This document shows positions 58,708-64,000 of a stretch of DNA of 64,000 bases, piece by piece. A program made the position numbers and the translations under genes. Below the pieces are notes generated by a model. That model was not told where the DNA came from. It saw nothing but the letters and a program-made list of their open reading frames with translations, and searched no databases. Origin of the DNA: Polytrichum commune (lineage: Eukaryota; Streptophyta; Polytrichopsida; Polytrichales; Polytrichaceae); the NCBI GenBank assembly GCA_950295325.1, contig OX485803.1, positions 37,773,554 to 37,837,553 of the forward strand, in the 5' to 3' direction. The first letter of the stretch is position 1. Each line of letters begins with the position of its first letter.

Positions 58708-60328
58708 CAGTGGTTAGCAAAAGTCTTCGGAAAGGATGCCTTGTTCTACAAAATGAACAAGTAATCCTACGGAAGTTATCATAGAATTATGAGAAATTAA
58801 ACATAAGATCACATAGTTGAAACAAACATGTAGCACAACATTCATAACCAAGAATGCCAATAAAAAATTAACCAAAAATGAGACACATGATATGGATGAA
58901 CGATTCTTTATGCAAAAAGTGTAGTTGTCCTTTATTTACTATGGAAATAGAATCTTGAGCTTCAAAATCAATTTGATAGGTAGTAGGCACAACCACAAAG
59001 CCCTTATAATCATTACCATCATGTATAGCCACCTTTTGCTTTATAAACGTCAGTTGCTCTTTCAAGCATAGACATGATCAACTTCCTCACAATATCAACC
59101 TCAATGCCATACCAACTTTCATGTAGTTTCTCCCACAAATACTTTTTTTATTAGTGGGTTTCTTCCCAGACATTCTCATATGACGATCTACTTCATTCCA
59201 AAGGTGGCCATGCGATTGAGCCGGATGCCAAATGAGTTGAATTTTTTGTGCTAGCAACCAATCTGGAACATACTTAGAAGTGTATTTGTGGTCATTATGA
59301 TGTTGGAAAATGACATTCTCCTCTCCTAAATCATGCATGTGTATAGTGTTCATAAGCTCCATCTCCACAACTTCACGATAAACATATTTATCCATCTTCC
59401 CTTCTATAAGGCGAAGGTTGCCAACTCCCTCCCAACTCATGCATCCCCAAACCATAATACCCCCCCCCCCAATTTGACAGTAGGTTGCACATGTTGGTCC
59501 AAGAGATGCTCTCCACTCGTCCTCTAGCAATATTGCCGCCCATCTGAGCCAAACAAAATGAATTTTGACTCATCCGAAATAACCACATAACTCCAATCCA
59601 ACCAAGTCGCATGCATGCACTTCTTTGCCCATAATATCGACACACCTTGTGCTTTTTGGTTAATAATGGCTTCATAGTCTTCACACGTGCTTTCAATCCT
59701 TGCCTCTAAAGCCTCCTTCTAACCATATCATCACTCAAATCCAATCCTTGAGATCACATTTCTCTACCCACTGCTCCAGTTGTACCATTAGATGGATCAA
59801 ATAATAGCCTTACAACCTCACAATCAACACGTTCATCAAGAATTCAAGGTCTTCCATTTGAATGTGCATCTCTCAAATCACCTCTCATAGTCAACCTTCG
59901 CACTATATCATGGTAGGTGCTTCGAGAAATTCCTAACACTACAGTATTGGAATTTCAGAGTACGAATCCCCTTTCTCATGCATATGAAGAACCAACTTTC
60001 GCTCATGAAGAGTTCTTATGGGAGCCCTAGCTAATGAGCTATAATCTCTCTCAAACTCTTTGAATTTCTAAATGTAGGAAGTCTCAATATGTAGAGGTTC
60101 TTTGTTGAGATTTTTTGGATGCACAAGTTCTGTGCACATTGCACCAGACACCCTTGAATGAAGTTTTTTGATTGCTTCACTTGTAGATGGCTCAATGTCA
60201 ACACCCTTGCACTCTCTTGACTTCCATCTGTCTCTAATATCATAATTAGCTCCTCTACACCAAACTCAACAATTGTTAGTGCTAATTCTCGATTGCCAAT
60301 ACTGTCCAAAGACTTTTGCTAACCACTC
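58708..60328. mobile_element. Tc1-like element 2, 1621 bp, nested in the LINE
   Basis: TA flanks both ends (58706-58707, 60329-60330). The left end CAGTGGTTAGCAAAAGTCTT and the right end (inverted GAGTGGTTAGCAAAAGTCTT) match at 22 of 25 bases. The CAGTGG(T/C)T(A/T)GCAAAAGT start is a familiar Tc1-like terminus. Its ends differ from those of element 1, so these are two families. Confidence 0.9.
59130..60030 (-). pseudogene. Tc1-like transposase, second family, degenerate
   Basis: Read on the minus strand: RTLHERKLVLHMHEKG near 60020, then a helix-turn-helix end ISRSTYHDIVRRL, SNGRP, and KPLLTKKHKV. The first catalytic motif ISDESKF is intact, followed by a stop where Trp is expected. A run of 11 C (59460-59470) shifts the frame before GGGGIMVWGCMSW. 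The second motif reads FQHHNDHKYTS, with the Asp replaced by His. In the third, the bases encoding the DLNPIE part are missing (SHGHLW). It is inactive by several independent lesions. Confidence 0.85.
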
Positions 60329-60430
60329 TAGTTCCATGAAGCCTCAAGTCTTCCTTTCAATCAGACCATCAAGCTAAGATTAACCTCTATATCAAGGAGG
60401 CTATCGCACTCCACCTTTTCTAGAGATTAG

Positions 60431-62364
60431 TTTGTTTGCAACCATCTTGATGTACTTCCATACCCATTACCATTTCCGGCTTTCCAGACTTCAAAAGCAA
60501 TTTCATTTTCATTCATATTTTCAAATATTGTATGTTATACGCCATATTATTGAGTGTCTAACCCTTAAATGCTCATGCAACCCAAAATGGGCCACCACAT
60601 AATAATCTGATGGGGTTTGTGACCCACTAGGTATCTACTCATGTAGGGTGCTACCCAATACCATGTGGCCCAAAATAACATAGAAAAACCTCACATATGA
60701 TCCCCAAATTAGGTGGATCCCCCCCCCCCCTTAGAACAAGGTGATGGTTGTCGAGAACTTGATTGAATGGATTTGGGAAAAAAATACTGCACTTGTTGCT
60801 TGCTTCATGAAAAGGGGAAATCTGCCAAAATGACCTCATGTGGCCACCCAACTTTGAGGGTGACAGACTTCATCTAAATTTTCTCACAAAACCCCAATTT
60901 TTTGGGAGTAGCTCATTTGTCATCCACATAACATATCATGACAAAGTTGCCAACGTTCTCAAATTTGTGGCTTGATAGAAATGGTCATGAAACAAAGAAT
61001 TAGAGTTTTCTCTAGCTACCCCCTGAATGAAGGCCATGTTCACATGTCTTTCTAACCTAGAAAATGTGGTCTGATTGACTTCAAATTTTTATGCCAAGAA
61101 TATATGGTAGTCTAGTTCACATCCGTACAATTGGAATTCATGCAAAGAGAACCTTTTGTGCTACATGACTGAAATTTGAAGCACCGGTATTGGAAATGCC
61201 CAAAAATGGAATGTGAAGGCTTGAGCATTTAGGGGCTAAAGTGAATGTGTGGCAGCAAGGAGGTGTTGTGTTATGAGAGGGACTTGAGCCTGGACAGTTG
61301 AGACACCATCTTATTGTGGGTAGAGCAAGGAAATTGTTGTTAGCGTTGCGTAAATTGTGATGGGGATTGCGTTTGTGGTAATCCGGTAAGCAGATTGTGT
61401 CTCATGCTTGTCATTGCCAAGGGCAAACTTCGATTTATTGGGAGATAACACTAGTAGGATTGTGGGGCTGTTTTAACAACCCTTTGAGCCAAATATGAGC
61501 CATCATGGACGTTCTCACTAGGCTCAAAGGTGGCAAACACCATGATAGGTGTTCGATTACATCTTCACCCACTTTGCTCTCTTACACAATGCACTCTCAC
61601 ATCCCTCAAATAAATCTCCACCCCTTTACTCTTATCCCCTCTCTATGATGTATCTATTTGGTATGACTCCACATGTGAGGCCAAACCCCCCACCCTTAAG
61701 CGTCCGTAGTCCGAGTAGTGGGTTTGGGCTCACATTCCTCCGCGGTATTGGATTTGGACTTGGATGAGTCCATAGTGCAAGGTTCACCCTTCAAGTGGTC
61801 TTGGATTTAACTGGAATTTCACTTTTAACAACTCAATGTACAATTTCAATACGTATGTGGAGAATGCACAAGTTAACTATGTTATTTTAACCTCCTTATG
61901 CTCGGGTGCTATTTTGTCTTTGTTTGCTTCTAACGTCCATCCGGCCGCTTTAGCTACACAAGCCCTTAAGGATATCCCTCTCCTAAATGGAGTCCGTGCC
62001 GTTGACTCTATACTACCACTTGAACTATCACTTGTGTATTCCGTATCGCTACTATAAGAGGTCTCACTTGGTGTCTCCATACCGTATATAAGCCTTTAAG
62101 TATTAAGAAATACTTATGTGACTTATGTCAATCTCTCCCTCGCACCTTTGGTCTTTGCTTCCTTTGTCTTGTCATCGCGAGAGTGCTCCACATTCTCCAT
62201 TAATTTGTGCACGTGGTTTATTTTTAAAGAGAGGATGCAAGTGTTAAAAAAAACACTATTCTCTATAGTCAATCTCAAATACATTTACTTGTGAAAGCCA
62301 CCATAACACTAACTAGCATAATGTAACTAACTACTTGTCTATGAGCTAATTAGGTAGGCTATCT
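60431..62364. other. Intergenic, no supported gene
   Basis: A 12-C run at 60719-60730. Open frames of 72-73 codons at 61549-62057 lack any motif. Confidence 0.45.
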
Positions 62365-62640
62365 ACTAAGCTCCTTCATGAACCCATCTCTTTACTTTCT
62401 AATTACATAAACCTAGCTCCTTCATAAACCCAGCTTCTTAGCTTCTAACTAAACAAACCCAGCTCCTTCATAAACCCAGCTCCTTCATGAACCCAGCTCC
62501 TTAGCTTCTAACTAAACAAACCCAGGTCCTTCATAAACCCAGCTCTTTACTTTCTAACTAAACAAACCCAGCTCCTTCATAAACCCAGCTCTTTACTTTC
62601 TAACTAAACAAACCCAGCTCCTTCATGAACCCACAACTTT
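62365..62640 (+). repeat. Tandem repeat, CTCCTTCATAAACCCAGCT unit of about 45 bp
   Basis: Blocks CTCCTTCATAAACCCAGCT and TCTAACTAAACAAACCCAG alternate about six times, with small changes (TTAGC/TTACT, CATAAA/CATGAA). Confidence 0.9.
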
Positions 62641-63839
62641 GTAGTTGTAATCCCCAACTACCTCACTAATTATTCAAGCCCTTAACTAATCTTCCTACCT
62701 AATTTCCCTAATTCTACTAACAACCCCTTTCTAATCACACAATTCTTCTCTAATCCTAAAATCCTAAAATCCTAGAGAGGAGAGGGGGAGAGAGAATTTC
62801 CTAACTTCATTAAGACTAACTAATCCACACAAGTATATTTTTGCACTCATCACAACATCAAGTGCTCAACTCTTAAACATGGAACTTGCAACCACGTGTA
62901 TTCAAAACATGAACTTTAAGTACCACAAATTGGAATCATGAATTAACTTTAAAATCCTTCACGTCAACACTGATTCTACCAAGAGGTCAAGCCCTCTTCA
63001 AGGCTAACAAACCTTGGCTCTCAAACTAAAAACTAAGCACACACATGTGCTCCAATATGGCTTCCCACACCCACACTTATAACTCGTGGGGTGCCTTGGA
63101 GCACAAAGGAAAGAGAGGATGAATGAGGGAAGAATGAGGGATCATATAGTAAGCTTGAGGGGGTGAGCACCCTCAAGGCTCACGATAAGCCCTTGAGATT
63201 TCCTCCTACTTAGTAGGCGCCAATCCTATCTTCTAAGCCTTCCTCCCTCAAATGATCAACAAGGATCCTAATTCGAACATTTAACTAGCCTTGGCTTTCT
63301 ACCTACCACACTTTACCAAACTTGGGATGCTTCAACCCAAACTTAGCCTCCTTCGCTTTCCGCCGCCATAACTTTCTCCCCTTACTTTCCCAAATCGTCG
63401 CTCACCACTTAATTCAAACCACGATGCTTAACTCGTGATTTGATTGGTGCTTTGAGAATTTGCTTATCCTCCACCTTGCATTCTTCCTTGGGCCTTCCCC
63501 ATTAAGTGGCCATGATGAGGTGGTCCACTTGTGCGCTCCATGTGATCCTCCATTCATCCCAATTCGAATGCACTTGCCTCTTGAGTCACTTTGGTTGTCT
63601 CCATCCATTTGTACTAGCCTACTCACTAACTACTCAATCCAAGTTCTCCTTACCTATCCTCATTCACTCAAATCCTTCCGAAGGTAAAAACACAATAACA
63701 ACTCACATCCTAGCCTCTTACAACATGGTACTTCTAAGACTAACATTTCACTCTTTTTATATTTTTGTGAAGTAACATGCTACTTCAAAATGCATCAACT
63801 AACGTTTCAAGGGTCTAAGACTAAATGTGGGCACCCTTT
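62641..63839. other. Intergenic or possible LTR, no gene seen
   Basis: Only short overlapping open frames on both strands. If the site at 63840 is a primer-binding site, this may be LTR sequence. Confidence 0.35.
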
Positions 63840-63870
63840 TGGGCTCACATAATTGGCGACCATCGGGGGA
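63840..63870 (+). other. Possible LTR end and primer-binding site
   Basis: GGGCTCACATAATTGGCGAC followed by CATCGGGGG. A CA dinucleotide a few bases before TGGCGACC resembles the junction between 5' LTR and primer-binding site in Ty3/gypsy elements of the Tat/Athila kind. The matching second LTR would lie beyond the window. This is a weak call based on motif memory. Confidence 0.3.
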
Positions 63871-64000
63871 TGAATCCAAACATCTCTTGCTCCAAGGGTA
63901 AGTTGCCTAGTCAAGCTCGGTACTCCTTACATCTACTTCCCGATGTACGGGTAGGAAAGAGCTCACCATTCAACGTTTCCAATTGAATTGAATTATTAGG

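Larger units (their letters stand above)
56070..60430 (+). mobile_element. LINE relic (endonuclease, RT, Cys-rich tail) split by Tc1-like element 2
   Basis: On the plus strand with many stops and frameshifts. The C-terminal part of an APE-type endonuclease lies at 56110-56320 (AVDYLIGD, then SNHWP where SDHxP is expected). Reverse transcriptase covers about 56900-57840, with QASFKEGRSTLDHIL, FVDFKKAF and LYVDDVVLLS (usual YADD). A thumb region follows with KTKIMIFG. A Cys/His tail CHFCSYN...HFVLKCPLY lies near 58600-58665. The tail is interrupted at TA 58706-58707 by a Tc1-like element, and the LINE resumes at 60331 with SLKSSFQSDHQ and NLYIKEAIAL. LINEs copy themselves by target-primed reverse transcription; this one is dead. 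The 5' ORF1 and a poly(A) tail were not identified. Confidence 0.87.

Noticed and set aside
1-64000. tRNA or rRNA genes
   Set aside because: I looked for T-loop/acceptor patterns such as GGTTCGANTCC and found none with a matching stem; a covariance search would be decisive.

Overview
This is a nuclear window from a land plant or a close streptophyte relative. The evidence is genes split by many GT-AG introns, short (TTTAGGG)n tracts at 6658-6683 and 13388-13405, a Ty3/gypsy chromovirus relic, MITEs, and recognisable plant-type alpha-SNAP and EXO70 sequences. I cannot name the species. A non-flowering lineage (moss, lycophyte, fern or charophyte) is a guess, based only on the mix of LINE, Tc1-like and GQH-protein families.

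Only two genes look intact and conserved. On the minus strand (42002-34555) is an eight-exon P2-type cation ATPase of 1105 residues. Its PEELP and ELFMDLGAS motifs look more bacterial than like plant ECA or ACA pumps. On the plus strand (48217-52895) is a nine-exon alpha-SNAP of 290 residues. They are divergent and about 6 kb apart; a decayed chromovirus (43985-45110) and a 1.5 kb foldback element (46482-47954) lie between them, the foldback ending only about 260 bp before the alpha-SNAP start. Three other genes are less certain: a minus-strand, at least 707-residue GQH-motif protein running off the left edge (2499-1), a 158-residue acidic and basic protein (19261-18785), and a DUF7869-like, DDE-type gene (13583-16832) broken by three in-frame TAG codons. 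A truncated EXO70 copy (23937-21782) carries an in-frame TAA and a 968-bp transposon inside an exon.

The rest is transposon and repeat territory. At 53-61 kb there is a Tc1-like element with dead catalytic residues, then a LINE relic (56070-60430) split by a second Tc1-like element (58708-60328); joining the LINE across the TA target keeps its reading frame. Other elements are a TTA-flanked Tourist-like MITE (31462-31850), a 1.57 kb GGGCCC-ended TIR element (27176-28748), a three-copy MITE family, and tandem duplications at 20, 40.8 and 62.4 kb.

The least ordinary signal is a family of 24-bp GC-rich palindromes (half-site GGTTCCTCTCGG). There are twelve copies, all in the first 13.4 kb. Nine of them form three clusters of three at near-even spacing; one cluster lies in the intron of the left-edge gene. 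Some cores sit inside much longer locus-specific palindromes. The core is exactly eight codons long and has no stop in any frame, which recalls protein-tolerated palindromic elements of bacteria. That parallel is inference.
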